Positions 17,513 to 25,628 of a stretch of 64,000 nt of DNA are shown here, in pieces (the first letter of the stretch is position 1; every line of letters starts with the position of its first letter). A program made the translations under genes and the position numbers. The stretch covers positions 1 to 64,000 of the forward strand of contig JAYFNT010000008.1 of NCBI GenBank assembly GCA_034933285.1, given 5' to 3'. The notes beneath the pieces are model-generated. The model worked only from the letters and a program-made list of their open reading frames with translations. It was not told the DNA's origin and searched no databases. This DNA comes from RPRC01 sp034933285. GTDB lineage: Bacteria; Desulfobacterota; Desulfuromonadia; Geobacterales; Geobacteraceae.

Positions 17513-18989
17513 TGCTTGCCCTCTTTAACGTCTGTAGTTTTCGCCTGCACAAAGTTTCCAGCTCCAGCGCCGAAAAAGTGAAGGGAATGTCCGTTAACCC
17601 GTGATTGTGGAAATCCCCATTGTCAAGAATCTTCAGGGTGACTTCGTACTCGCGCCGGGCAGGCTCGATCTCGCCGCGCTCCAGGTGCGTTTCCGCAAGA
17701 TAATAGTGGGCAGGCCAGGAGGATGGTTGGATGTAGACCGCTTCACGAAGATGTTCCAGGGCTGACCGGACGTCTCCCTTGATCCGTGAAATCAAGCCGA
17801 GGGAAAACGATGCGTCCAGGGAAAACCTGTCAAACGCCTGTACTTCTCGAAACGAAGCCTGCGCATCGTCCAGTAGTGAATGCTTCATCTGAATCACGCC
17901 CTTGAGAGTGCGGGCGAGTATATTGTCCGGAGATCTCTCTATGACTCCGTCGAGTTGGGCCAGAGTCTCGTGGTGCTCTCCGCCAGACGCCTGGCGTGCC
18001 GCTTTTGTGTCCGGCAGGGCCGGTCCCTGATCCTTGGTGCAGGCAAGCCGCCGGTGCAAAACGTCGCCCCGACCTGATCCCAGGGACATCGGTTTTGAGG
18101 GGAACCCGGCACCAGACGGTTTTACCGCGGCAGGTTCACCTCTCACGTCGCGTATGCCACAATCCTCCGACTGGCGGTGCCCTGCATCTTTTTTGAAAAG
18201 AAACGCGCCATCCATGGCCACGAGCGAGAGAACACTCCTGTTGTGGAAAAACGTTTCGGAAGGACTGACGAACAGGTAGCCTCCGTTATTGAGGATGCCC
18301 GCCAGGCGGACGAATATGCCCTTGCGAACCTCGCGGGAGAAGTAAATGGAAACATTCCGATAAAAGATTACGTCCGCTCTGGAAAGTTCCGGGGGATACG
18401 TTACGCCCACCAGGTTGAGTGGAAGAAAGGCAATCGACTCCCGGAGCCATTCGTGAACCCGCCAGACGCCGGGAGAGATTTCATCGAAATACTTATCGCA
18501 CAGATCTTCGGGAAAGTCCCGGAATGAACGTCTGCCGAACACCCCCTCCTTCGCCCGGGTGATGGCTCTGGTGTCGATATCGACACCGATCACCGTCATT
18601 CCCTTTACACCCTCCCTGCCAAAGCATTCCGCCAGCGAAATCAAAATTGAATAGGCTTCCTCGCCGGTGGAGCAACCGGCACTGAGAAAAGTGAGCCTGT
18701 CAGATGAAGTGCCGTGATCGAGCAACTCGGGAATGACATTTTCCGTCAGGAGAGTGAAGTGATTCGGATCCCGGTAGAAGTAGGTCTCATTGACGGTGAG
18801 CAGTTCGATCAGTTCGGAAAGTTCGTCTCTTTCGCCGATGAGAATGGACCGGTAGTGATCGGCGGAATGGACTGACCGGGCTGCCATCCTGGCGCGAATC
18901 CCGGCTTCCAGCAGCATGGATTTCTCGTTCTCGAAGACAAGGCCGCACGTTTTCTCCAGCAGATCGCGGAAATATGCGAAATCTTTCAT
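17502..18989 (-). CDS. cheR: CheR methyltransferase with C-terminal TPR repeats (WspC-like)
   Basis: The start at ATG 18989 shares one base with the cheB stop (TAATG). It gives a 495-residue protein opening MKDFAYFRDLLEKTCGLVFE. CheR N-terminal and SAM-binding domains occupy about residues 1-275 (LSAGCSTGEEAYSILI is the SAM motif; VIFYRNVSIYF replaces the usual RNV/IYF segment). A variable linker (about 280-365) precedes TPR-like repeats to the end (residues about 370-490). WspC has the same CheR-TPR plan. It methylates glutamates of the MCP. The MCP here ends without a CheR-tethering pentapeptide. Confidence 0.93.
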   Translation of the reverse strand: MKDFAYFRDLLEKTCGLVFENEKSMLLEAGIRARMAARSVHSADHYRSILIGERDELSELIELLTVNETYFYRDPNHFTLLTENVIPELLDHGTSSDRLTFLSAGCSTGEEAYSILISLAECFGREGVKGMTVIGVDIDTRAITRAKEGVFGRRSFRDFPEDLCDKYFDEISPGVWRVHEWLRESIAFLPLNLVGVTYPPELSRADVIFYRNVSIYFSREVRKGIFVRLAGILNNGGYLFVSPSETFFHNRSVLSLVAMDGAFLFKKDAGHRQSEDCGIRDVRGEPAAVKPSGAGFPSKPMSLGSGRGDVLHRRLACTKDQGPALPDTKAARQASGGEHHETLAQLDGVIERSPDNILARTLKGVIQMKHSLLDDAQASFREVQAFDRFSLDASFSLGLISRIKGDVRSALEHLREAVYIQPSSWPAHYYLAETHLERGEIEPARREYEVTLKILDNGDFHNHGLTDIPFTFSALELETLCRRKLQTLKRASNGA

Positions 18990-20071
18990 TATGAACTGCT
19001 CCCGATTGCACTGCGCATGGCAGGTAAACCTATCCAGAGTCGTTTCACGAGTTCCGTGGAAATCTTGTCCAATGGAAGGACGATGTTGATGCAACCTTTC
19101 TCAATCGCCGCTTTCGGCATGCCGAAAATAGTCGAAGTGCTCTCGTCTTGGGCAATCGTCACGCCGCCAGCTTCCCGAATGCTCAACATCCCCTGGGCGC
19201 CATCGTTTCCCATTCCGGTCAGTATCACACCTATTGCATTCGAACCATACGATTCTGCGACGGATTCGAGTAGCACGTCACAGCACGGCCGATAGATATC
19301 CATCCCTCTGCGGCCAGAAAGAACTATCCCCCCGGAACGACTTACGCTCATGTTCCGTTCCGAGGGAGAAACATAGACATGCCCCGGGTGCACTACCTCC
19401 CCGTGGACCGCGGTATGCACGGCAAGACGGGAATTCCCGTCGAGCCACTGCACCATCGAGTCAGTGAAGCCTTCCGACATGTGCTGGGCCACCAGTATCG
19501 GAGCCTTGAGATCAGCCGGAAGAGTAGAGAGTATCAGGGACAGCGCCTTGGGACCACCCATGGATGAAGCTATTGCGACCACCCCCCAGGATGGCCCGTC
19601 TGAAGATGAAGCGTTCCGTTCTCCCCGAGTGCGGCGGCCCGGAACCGCCGGATCTCCCCGGTATGGAACCGGAACCCTGACTCCGGCGAGTGCCCTGACC
19701 TTTCCGGCGAGAAGCATCGATGCACGGTCGACTCGCGGCTTTTCCATCACTTCCAGCGCCCCCTTCGACAGTGCGGCAAACGCTGTGTCCGCATCTTCCA
19801 AAGAGGTAAGCACAAGAATCGGCAACGGATTGCGGGCCATAATATGCTCTATCGCGCAAAGGCCGTCCATCAGCGGCATCTGGATATCGATCGTCACCAG
19901 GTCAGGCTTCAGATCAAGGACCTTTTTCAGTCCCTCGATGCCGTTTTCCGCCTCACCGACGACTTTAATGCCGCTGTCCCGGGAAAGCTGGGAAACGATC
20001 AGTTTCCGCGCAACAGCACTGTCTTCCACCACCAGCACCCGGACCTTGTCCTCATGCGATTCGGCCGGCAT
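18989..20071 (-). CDS. cheB: CheB protein-glutamate methylesterase (WspF-like)
   Basis: The 360-residue protein has an N-terminal receiver (phospho-acceptor Asp62 in TIDIQMPLMDG) and a C-terminal methylesterase domain with the catalytic triad Ser170 (IASSMGGP), His197 (VAQHMSEGF) and Asp290 (GMGNDGAQGM). It removes methyl groups from the MCP and, when phosphorylated by CheA, lowers signalling. It starts 2 bp after the MCP stop, with GAGGTGG as ribosome site inside the end of the mcp gene. Confidence 0.95.
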   Translation of the reverse strand: MPAESHEDKVRVLVVEDSAVARKLIVSQLSRDSGIKVVGEAENGIEGLKKVLDLKPDLVTIDIQMPLMDGLCAIEHIMARNPLPILVLTSLEDADTAFAALSKGALEVMEKPRVDRASMLLAGKVRALAGVRVPVPYRGDPAVPGRRTRGERNASSSDGPSWGVVAIASSMGGPKALSLILSTLPADLKAPILVAQHMSEGFTDSMVQWLDGNSRLAVHTAVHGEVVHPGHVYVSPSERNMSVSRSGGIVLSGRRGMDIYRPCCDVLLESVAESYGSNAIGVILTGMGNDGAQGMLSIREAGGVTIAQDESTSTIFGMPKAAIEKGCINIVLPLDKISTELVKRLWIGLPAMRSAIGSSS

Positions 20072-20073
20072 GG

Positions 20074-21744
20074 CTATGCCACCTCTACGGACAGTTCGGC
20101 AGGTTTGTCATCCGCAGAGGCGCAGGCAGCCTCATTCCAGTTAAATCTTCTCACCAGCTTTCTCAACTCTACCGCCATCACTGTCAGGTTCCTGCTGATC
20201 TCGCTGGTCTGCTGAATGGAACTCGAACTGTACCGGACCCCTTCCTCGATGTCGCGCAACGCTATCAACACCTGGCCGCTGGCGGTCTGCTGCTGCTGGG
20301 TGGAAAGCGAAATCTGCCGAGCTGCATCCGTGGTGGATTCGGCGCCGGACACCAGGTCCCGCAACAGTTCAGCTGTCTGCACGGAGTAATCCAGCCCGTC
20401 CCGAATCCCCTTGGAGCTCTTCTCCGATGAGACGACAAGCCTGTTCACCGCATCCAGGATCTCGGTCATCTTTCCCTCGATGTCATTGGTGGATTCAAAA
20501 ACACTGTCGGCAAGCCGGCGGATCTCGGATGCCACGACTCCGAAACGCTTGCCGGCCTCGCCCGCACTCGCAGCCTCCAGAGCGGCATTGAACGCTATCA
20601 GCTTGGTCTGGTTGGCAATGCTGTTGATGATATCCATGATTTTGGTTATTTCCTTGGACTTTCTGCCCAATTCCACAATTTCCATGATCCCCGTTTCATT
20701 GTCGCAGCTGATCTCATTCATCTTGGCCGTGAGAGTCTCAACTTGTACCGCGCCGTCCTTGGTGTCACGGAGAGTATTGTCCGCTATGTCCACCACTCCC
20801 TGGCTGTGCCGCGCAATGTCGGTAGCAGTCGAAGTGAATTCTTCCATGGTCGAGGATATCTCCGAAACCGAACCGGAAAGCTGCGAGGCAAAACTCGCTT
20901 GCTGATGGACTGTGGTGGAAATTGTTCCGGCAAAAGAATTTATTTCACCGATCGAATCAGCCACATGGTTGATTATATTCTGCATTTTTGTCAGAAGCTC
21001 GTTGAACTCCCGTGCCACGAGGCCTATCTCATCCCGCGTACCCTCTTCCAGCCTTACGCTCAGGTCCGTATAATCGTTTTCAGCGTTATGGATCCGGCGC
21101 AGCTTCTCCACGATCGACTTCAGGGGGAAGAGGAGTTTGCCCACCAGCATGACGGAAACGAAGCCGAAGACACCTCCGACCAGTAGCGCTATTAGAATCC
21201 CTCCTTGCTTCAAACGCTCATACCCTGCGTAGTAATCAGCTTTCTTGACCCCGACGAAAAGGGCGCCGATAATCTCTCCGGCGTCGTTGCGGATCGGATC
21301 ATACGCGGTAAAGTAGGGGACTCCCAGAATAACGGCTTCGCCCCGGTAAGGCTTTCCCTCGCGAAACAATGCATCACGTGGCGCACCATCCAGGACCGTG
21401 CCTATGGCCCGGACTCCATCTCCCGTCATTATATTGGTGGACACGCGGCGCTCTCCCATGAATATTGTCGCTGCGCCACCGAACAGTTCCTTGATTTTGT
21501 CCGGGAGTTCGTAATTGCCGTTGATCACATAGTCTCCGGCCAGAAGCTTTCCGTCCCGCACATGAAACCTGTTTCCCTTATCCTTCAGCAGTTCCCAGAA
21601 GACGCGAAGATGGGATTCCTCGACAGCCCTTGCCTGCGACACAGCGTCACGATGAATCTGCACAAGTGAAAAACACGTCGTGATGGCAATCGCCGAGGTT
21701 ACCAGAACGATGTTCAGCAGGGTAAACTTGGTGCGTATCTTCAT
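20074..21744 (-). CDS. Methyl-accepting chemotaxis protein with periplasmic Cache domain (WspA-like)
   Basis: The ATG at 21744 (MKIRTKFTLLNIVLVTSAIA) has TAGGAGA six bases upstream and overlaps the preceding CheW-like stop (ATGA). The 556-residue receptor has membrane helices near residues 5-27 and 190-215. The periplasmic single-Cache domain between them has segments GGAATIFMGERRVSTN, GTVLDGAPRDALFREGKPYR and YDPIRNDAGEIIGALFVGV. A HAMP region and a long cytoplasmic signalling hairpin follow, whose tip is ALEAASAGEAGKRFGVVASE. The Cache fold is of the type that binds small organic ligands. WspA of Pseudomonas senses surface contact, so the input here may differ. Confidence 0.94.
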   Translation of the reverse strand: MKIRTKFTLLNIVLVTSAIAITTCFSLVQIHRDAVSQARAVEESHLRVFWELLKDKGNRFHVRDGKLLAGDYVINGNYELPDKIKELFGGAATIFMGERRVSTNIMTGDGVRAIGTVLDGAPRDALFREGKPYRGEAVILGVPYFTAYDPIRNDAGEIIGALFVGVKKADYYAGYERLKQGGILIALLVGGVFGFVSVMLVGKLLFPLKSIVEKLRRIHNAENDYTDLSVRLEEGTRDEIGLVAREFNELLTKMQNIINHVADSIGEINSFAGTISTTVHQQASFASQLSGSVSEISSTMEEFTSTATDIARHSQGVVDIADNTLRDTKDGAVQVETLTAKMNEISCDNETGIMEIVELGRKSKEITKIMDIINSIANQTKLIAFNAALEAASAGEAGKRFGVVASEIRRLADSVFESTNDIEGKMTEILDAVNRLVVSSEKSSKGIRDGLDYSVQTAELLRDLVSGAESTTDAARQISLSTQQQQTASGQVLIALRDIEEGVRYSSSSIQQTSEISRNLTVMAVELRKLVRRFNWNEAACASADDKPAELSVEVA

Positions 21745-22184
21745 GAAATGTCTCCTAACGGATGCCACAGATTTCTTATGCTGGCCAGCCTGACAAGATC
21801 GAGCACCAGCAGGATTCCCGTCTTCCAGGGTAATGCAGCCCAAATCCCCCTCTCCTTTGCAAACGATTCGACCAGTAGAGGCAGAGGATGCAGGAGGCGC
21901 GTTTCAACGACAACAAGATCCTCCGGTGATTCCATGATGAACGTGCATACATTCCCCCCCCTCCTGACTACGCAGGTTTCAGGTGACAGGCAAGCTGCCG
22001 TTGAATCACCGATCCCTACAACGCAGTGCAAAGGAACGGCATGGAGTGGCGGATCGTCCCGGTCAAATGGTCCAAGCGAGTCAACCTGGTCCGCATCAGC
22101 ACCGAAGCGGAGTCCCCCGGATGAAAATATCATTAACCTGAGCAGCCGGTTTTCAGAGTGATTTGCTGCCCCCCAGGATCGCAT
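21741..22184 (-). CDS. Small CheW-like protein
   Basis: This 147-residue protein lies between CheW and the MCP and overlaps the MCP start by four bases. The sequence is divergent: it has LRFGADADQVDSLGPF and a C-terminal WKTGILLVLDLVRLAS that resembles the last CheW strand. Much of the CheW core is poorly kept. Wsp systems have two CheW proteins (WspB, WspD), and its place suggests it is the second coupling protein. Assignment to the CheW fold is moderately sure only. Confidence 0.6.
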   Translation of the reverse strand: MRSWGAANHSENRLLRLMIFSSGGLRFGADADQVDSLGPFDRDDPPLHAVPLHCVVGIGDSTAACLSPETCVVRRGGNVCTFIMESPEDLVVVETRLLHPLPLLVESFAKERGIWAALPWKTGILLVLDLVRLASIRNLWHPLGDIS

Positions 22185-22187
22185 ACT

Positions 22188-22709
22188 TCACGCCACCATT
22201 GCCCTGGCGAAAATATTTCCCATGTCCAGCAGGATGACGCTCCTGTCGCCGCAATCCAGACGGCCTGCCACATATTCCCTTGCTTCGGCGCCCAAAGTCG
22301 CCGGCGCCGACATGATAGCGCTTAGCGTCACATCAGCCACGTCTTCCACGGAATCCACGAGCACTCCTGAGCGAATGGAACCGCTCTGCGCTATAAGGAT
22401 ATAGTTTCCCGACCTTTCATTCGCAGGGATCCCCAGGACCGTTCGGAGATCCAGCACTGATTCGATTTCTCCGCGCAGCTCTATCAGACCGGGAATGCAC
22501 TTTGGTGTGCCGGGAATCGGGCTGATGTCCCCCGCAGGAACTATTTCCAGCACCTCCCGGCCAGGCAATGCGTAATATTCTCCGGATATCGCAAAAATGA
22601 CTATCTTTTCCAGGGCTTCGTCGATTTCGTGGATTTTTTCCCGGTCTTTCAAGAGTTTTATCTCGCTCAGGATCCGGTCGCTTTTAAAGATTTCGCATTC
22701 GGCAGGCAT
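22188..22709 (-). CDS. cheW: CheW coupling protein
   Basis: The 173-residue protein has a short helical N-terminal extension (about 30 residues) before a standard CheW fold: KIVIFAISGEYYALPGREVLEIV, PGTPKCIPGLIELRGEIESVLDL, LIAQSGSIRSGVLVDSVEDV, and DRSVILLDMG. It links MCP tips to CheA. It is the first gene of the chemosensory operon, with GGGAGA six bases before the ATG and a sigma-28-type promoter about 80 bp upstream. Confidence 0.95.
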   Translation of the reverse strand: MPAECEIFKSDRILSEIKLLKDREKIHEIDEALEKIVIFAISGEYYALPGREVLEIVPAGDISPIPGTPKCIPGLIELRGEIESVLDLRTVLGIPANERSGNYILIAQSGSIRSGVLVDSVEDVADVTLSAIMSAPATLGAEAREYVAGRLDCGDRSVILLDMGNIFARAMVA

Positions 22710-22975
22710 GTCGTCTCCCAGAGGTCATTGCATAAAAAGCTGGCAAGCTGAAATGAAACTTCGTACGCGGAAGCGTATTAATGAAATTATCGGCTGGAGA
22801 GAGACAAACTTGAAAAGTTAATGAATAATTTCGTTCTTGGAATTTGCTGCGGTTTCCCTCTGGAGAAGCCTTTCGCGCTTCGCTTCCAAAACAAGCAAAC
22901 ATCCCCTTGCATGCATCTCTATCCTCATTTACTATGGATAGACACCATGACCGATCAAATAATTGTGAGGAAACA
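22710..22975. other. Divergent region between the chemosensory operon and lutC
   Basis: This 266-bp spacer holds the sigma-28-type promoter for the minus-strand operon (22787-22813). In its transcribed leader is a small hairpin, TACGC-GGAA-GCGTA (22764-22777), with a GNRA-like loop. The lutC promoter must lie towards 22850-22950, but I see no clear boxes. Confidence 0.55.
22787..22813 (-). promoter_or_regulatory. Sigma-28 (FliA) promoter of the Wsp-like operon
   Basis: Read on the minus strand, TCAAGTTT (22813-22806), an 11-bp spacer and GCCGATAA (22794-22787) match the flagellar sigma-28 consensus TAAAGTTT-N11-GCCGATAA at 15 of 16 positions with exact spacing. The predicted start of transcription is about 70 bases before the cheW ATG at 22709. 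It ties the operon to the flagellar regulon. Confidence 0.85.
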
Positions 22976-23476
22976 ATGATCGCCCGTTTCCAGGCCTCTG
23001 CAGAAGCAGTCGGTTGCATTGTCAAGAAATTTTCAACATTGTCTGACGCTGCCGCATATGTTATCGAAACGGCAGGTCCGGTTGCAGCCGGATCCGGTCT
23101 TCCCTGCCGGATCCGGCAGGAGCTTGCCGGGCTTGCCTTTGCGTCGCCTGGACAGTACCGGGACACCCCGACCGGGGTGAGCTTCGCACTGGCCGGGATC
23201 GCTTCAACCGGAAGCCTGCTCCTGGATCTTGCCGATCCGGTCGAACGGAGCGCTACCGCGCTTCCTCCGGTTCACATGGTGTTTCTCCGTGCTTCCTCTA
23301 TCGTTCCGGATATCAGGGATCTGCACGGAGCTCTTGAAAAACTAATCTCTGACAAGCCCCACTCTTACCTGTCCATATCCACCGGCCCAAGCCGAACCGC
23401 CGATATAGAACGCGTACTTACCATTGGGGTTCACGGGCCCAGGGAACTCCAAATCCTGATCATCGAAGGAGACTGA
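22976..23476 (+). CDS. lutC: LUD-domain protein LutC
   Basis: The 166-residue protein starts at ATG 22976, six bases after GAGGA. It has the LUD (YkgG/LutC) fold: segments SDAAAYVIETAGPVAAGSG, GVSFALAGIASTGSLLLD and PPVHMVFLRASSIV, ending SRTADIERVLTIGVHGPREL, the conserved GP/E tail. With LutA and LutB it forms a cytoplasmic, flavin-free lactate-oxidising complex that passes electrons to Fe-S centres. The next gene, a LutB-LutA fusion, follows after 3 bp. Alternative in-frame starts upstream (22844, 22934) lack good ribosome sites. Confidence 0.88.
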   Translation: MIARFQASAEAVGCIVKKFSTLSDAAAYVIETAGPVAAGSGLPCRIRQELAGLAFASPGQYRDTPTGVSFALAGIASTGSLLLDLADPVERSATALPPVHMVFLRASSIVPDIRDLHGALEKLISDKPHSYLSISTGPSRTADIERVLTIGVHGPRELQILIIEGD

Positions 23477-23479
23477 CAG

Positions 23480-25603
23480 GTGTCGAAGAAGATAATCAGA
23501 CAGAAGATCAATAATTCATTCCTCCGTGAGGCACTGAAAAACTTCGCATCCCAATACCCGGCCTCCCGCAGCAAGGCGTTCGAAGGAACCAACTTCGAAA
23601 CTCTTCGGGACAGAATTTCTTCTGCAAGGGAACAATCTCTCCGCGACCTGTCCGGTCTGGTTGAACTTTTCCGTGAGAATGCGGAAAAGTCCGGCGCAAA
23701 GGTTCATGAATGCAAAAGCCAGGAGGAGGCCAGGGAAGCCATACTTGGCATTATAAGGAAAGAAGGCGCTGACTTTGTCGTTAAATCCAAATCAATGACC
23801 TCGGAAGAGATCCGGCTCAATCCATATCTGGAAAAGGCTGGAATCCGTTGCCTGGAAACGGATCTGGGTGAATGGATCATCCAGCTCGCCGGAGAGCGGC
23901 CATCCCACATGGTAATGCCCGCCATCCACAAGAACAGGTATGAAGTCGCAGACCTATTTTCACACGAGACCGGTGATGACTGCACTGCGCATATCCCTGC
24001 CCTGGTCACCCTTGCCCGCAATACCTTGAGAGAGGGGTTCCTGACAGCGGGCATAGGCTTGTCCGGCGCCAATTTCGCCATGGCTGACTCCGGGACAATC
24101 GGGCTGGTCACCAATGAAGGAAATGCCAGGCTGGTCACGACACTTCCCAAGACTCACATCGCTCTTATCGGAATCGAGAAGATCGTCCCTTCCCTTGCCG
24201 AGGCACTGGACATCCTCGACATCCTGCCGAAGAACGCCACCGGCCAGAAAATAACCTCCTATGTTTCACTGATCCGCGGGCCTTCCGATGGCAGGGAACT
24301 GCATATCGTTCTTCTGGACAACGGCAGAAGAAAACTTGCCGCGGACCCGCGTTTCAGCGAAGCTCTGAAATGTGTCAAATGCGGGGCCTGTGCCAATGTA
24401 TGCCCCGTTTACGAGACTGTCGGCGGGCATGTTTTCGGGCACGTCTATGTGGGAGGCATCGGACTCGTTCTGACACCCTTCTTCCACGGCAGCGAAAACG
24501 CGCGGGATATCCTGGGGCTATGCATCGGATGCAGGCGCTGCAACGAGGTCTGTGCGGCAAAGATAGATATCGAAGGACTGATCCTCGACCTGCGTGAACG
24601 GGGGGCCAAGGTGCCAGGGCAGAAAGCCGTGTTCGGAACCTTCATGCGGAACCGAACCCTGTTTCACGGGGCGTTGCGTGCTGCATACCTGGCCCAGAAG
24701 CCCTTCCAGGGAAAAGACGGCCGCATCCGCCATCTTCCCCTCTTGCTGGGAGAAAATGCGGATAACCGCTCCCTCCCGCCGATAGCGGAACAGCCTTTCC
24801 ATGACCTGATGCGCAAACGAAAGGGGCCTGAACCCGTGAACCGGGAAACCCGCCAAAGGGTCCTGTTCTTTTCGGGTTGTCTGGCAGACTTCGTCTATCC
24901 AGAGATGTGCCGGGACACTGTGGAAAGCCTGGAAATGCTGGGATACTCGGTCCATTTTCCCCGGGAACAGCTCTGCTGCGGCATTCCGGCACGCTACTCC
25001 GGCGAAATGGAGATCGCCCGTGACATGGCCAGGCTGAATACCGGAATCCTCATGAGGGAACCGGCGGATTTCGTGGTCACCATCTGTCCCACCTGCACCA
25101 TGGCCCTGAAGCACGACTTCGCAAACCTGCTGGAAGCTGAACCGGAAAATCTGGTCCTGGCCCAAAAACTAGCGTCCAAAGTTCTCAATTTTTCGGAACT
25201 TGCGGCAAGAAATCTTTCAGGACCCGTTCTTCCTGGAAAGGGTGAACCCATCACATACCATGACGCCTGCCACCTGAGGCGTGGTTGCGGGATTTTTCGC
25301 GAGCCGCGCTCGGTATTGGAGAAAATCGCGGGCCGGAAAGTGGTCGAAATGGAAGGATCGGACACCTGCTGCGGCTTCGGCGGATCCTATGCATTCAAAT
25401 ATCCGGAAATATCATATGAAATACTGAAGAAAAAAATGGCGGCTATCGCCGCCACCGGCACCGGAACAGTCGCGGTGGACTGCCCGGGATGCAAGATGCA
25501 CATAGAGGGTGGGCTTGAGGGAATACAGAGCCGGGTCTGCGTCGAGCACACCGCTTCCATTGTCGCCCAAAGGTTGCGAACAGAACAATCAACGGAAGAA
25601 TAA
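23480..25603 (+). CDS. lutBA: Fused LutB-LutA: LUD, two 4Fe-4S and two CCG domains (lactate oxidation)
   Basis: A GTG start lies seven bases after GGAGA. The 707-residue protein begins with a LUD domain (about residues 60-285: VVKSKSMTSEEIRLN, GIGLSGANFAMADSGTI). It has two 4Fe-4S motifs (CVKCGACANVCPVYE and CIGCRRCNEVCAAKID). The LutA-like half has two cysteine-rich CCG repeats (LCCGIPARYSG...CPTC; CCGFGGSYAFKYPE...CPGCKM). In Bacillus LutA and LutB are separate; here they form one chain, so lutC plus this gene supply all three activities. Expected product: pyruvate from L-lactate, with electrons to the membrane pool. No lactate permease is adjacent. Confidence 0.92.
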   Translation: MSKKIIRQKINNSFLREALKNFASQYPASRSKAFEGTNFETLRDRISSAREQSLRDLSGLVELFRENAEKSGAKVHECKSQEEAREAILGIIRKEGADFVVKSKSMTSEEIRLNPYLEKAGIRCLETDLGEWIIQLAGERPSHMVMPAIHKNRYEVADLFSHETGDDCTAHIPALVTLARNTLREGFLTAGIGLSGANFAMADSGTIGLVTNEGNARLVTTLPKTHIALIGIEKIVPSLAEALDILDILPKNATGQKITSYVSLIRGPSDGRELHIVLLDNGRRKLAADPRFSEALKCVKCGACANVCPVYETVGGHVFGHVYVGGIGLVLTPFFHGSENARDILGLCIGCRRCNEVCAAKIDIEGLILDLRERGAKVPGQKAVFGTFMRNRTLFHGALRAAYLAQKPFQGKDGRIRHLPLLLGENADNRSLPPIAEQPFHDLMRKRKGPEPVNRETRQRVLFFSGCLADFVYPEMCRDTVESLEMLGYSVHFPREQLCCGIPARYSGEMEIARDMARLNTGILMREPADFVVTICPTCTMALKHDFANLLEAEPENLVLAQKLASKVLNFSELAARNLSGPVLPGKGEPITYHDACHLRRGCGIFREPRSVLEKIAGRKVVEMEGSDTCCGFGGSYAFKYPEISYEILKKKMAAIAATGTGTVAVDCPGCKMHIEGGLEGIQSRVCVEHTASIVAQRLRTEQSTEE

Positions 25604-25628
25604 CAATATCATCGATCGCCTTCCCGAT

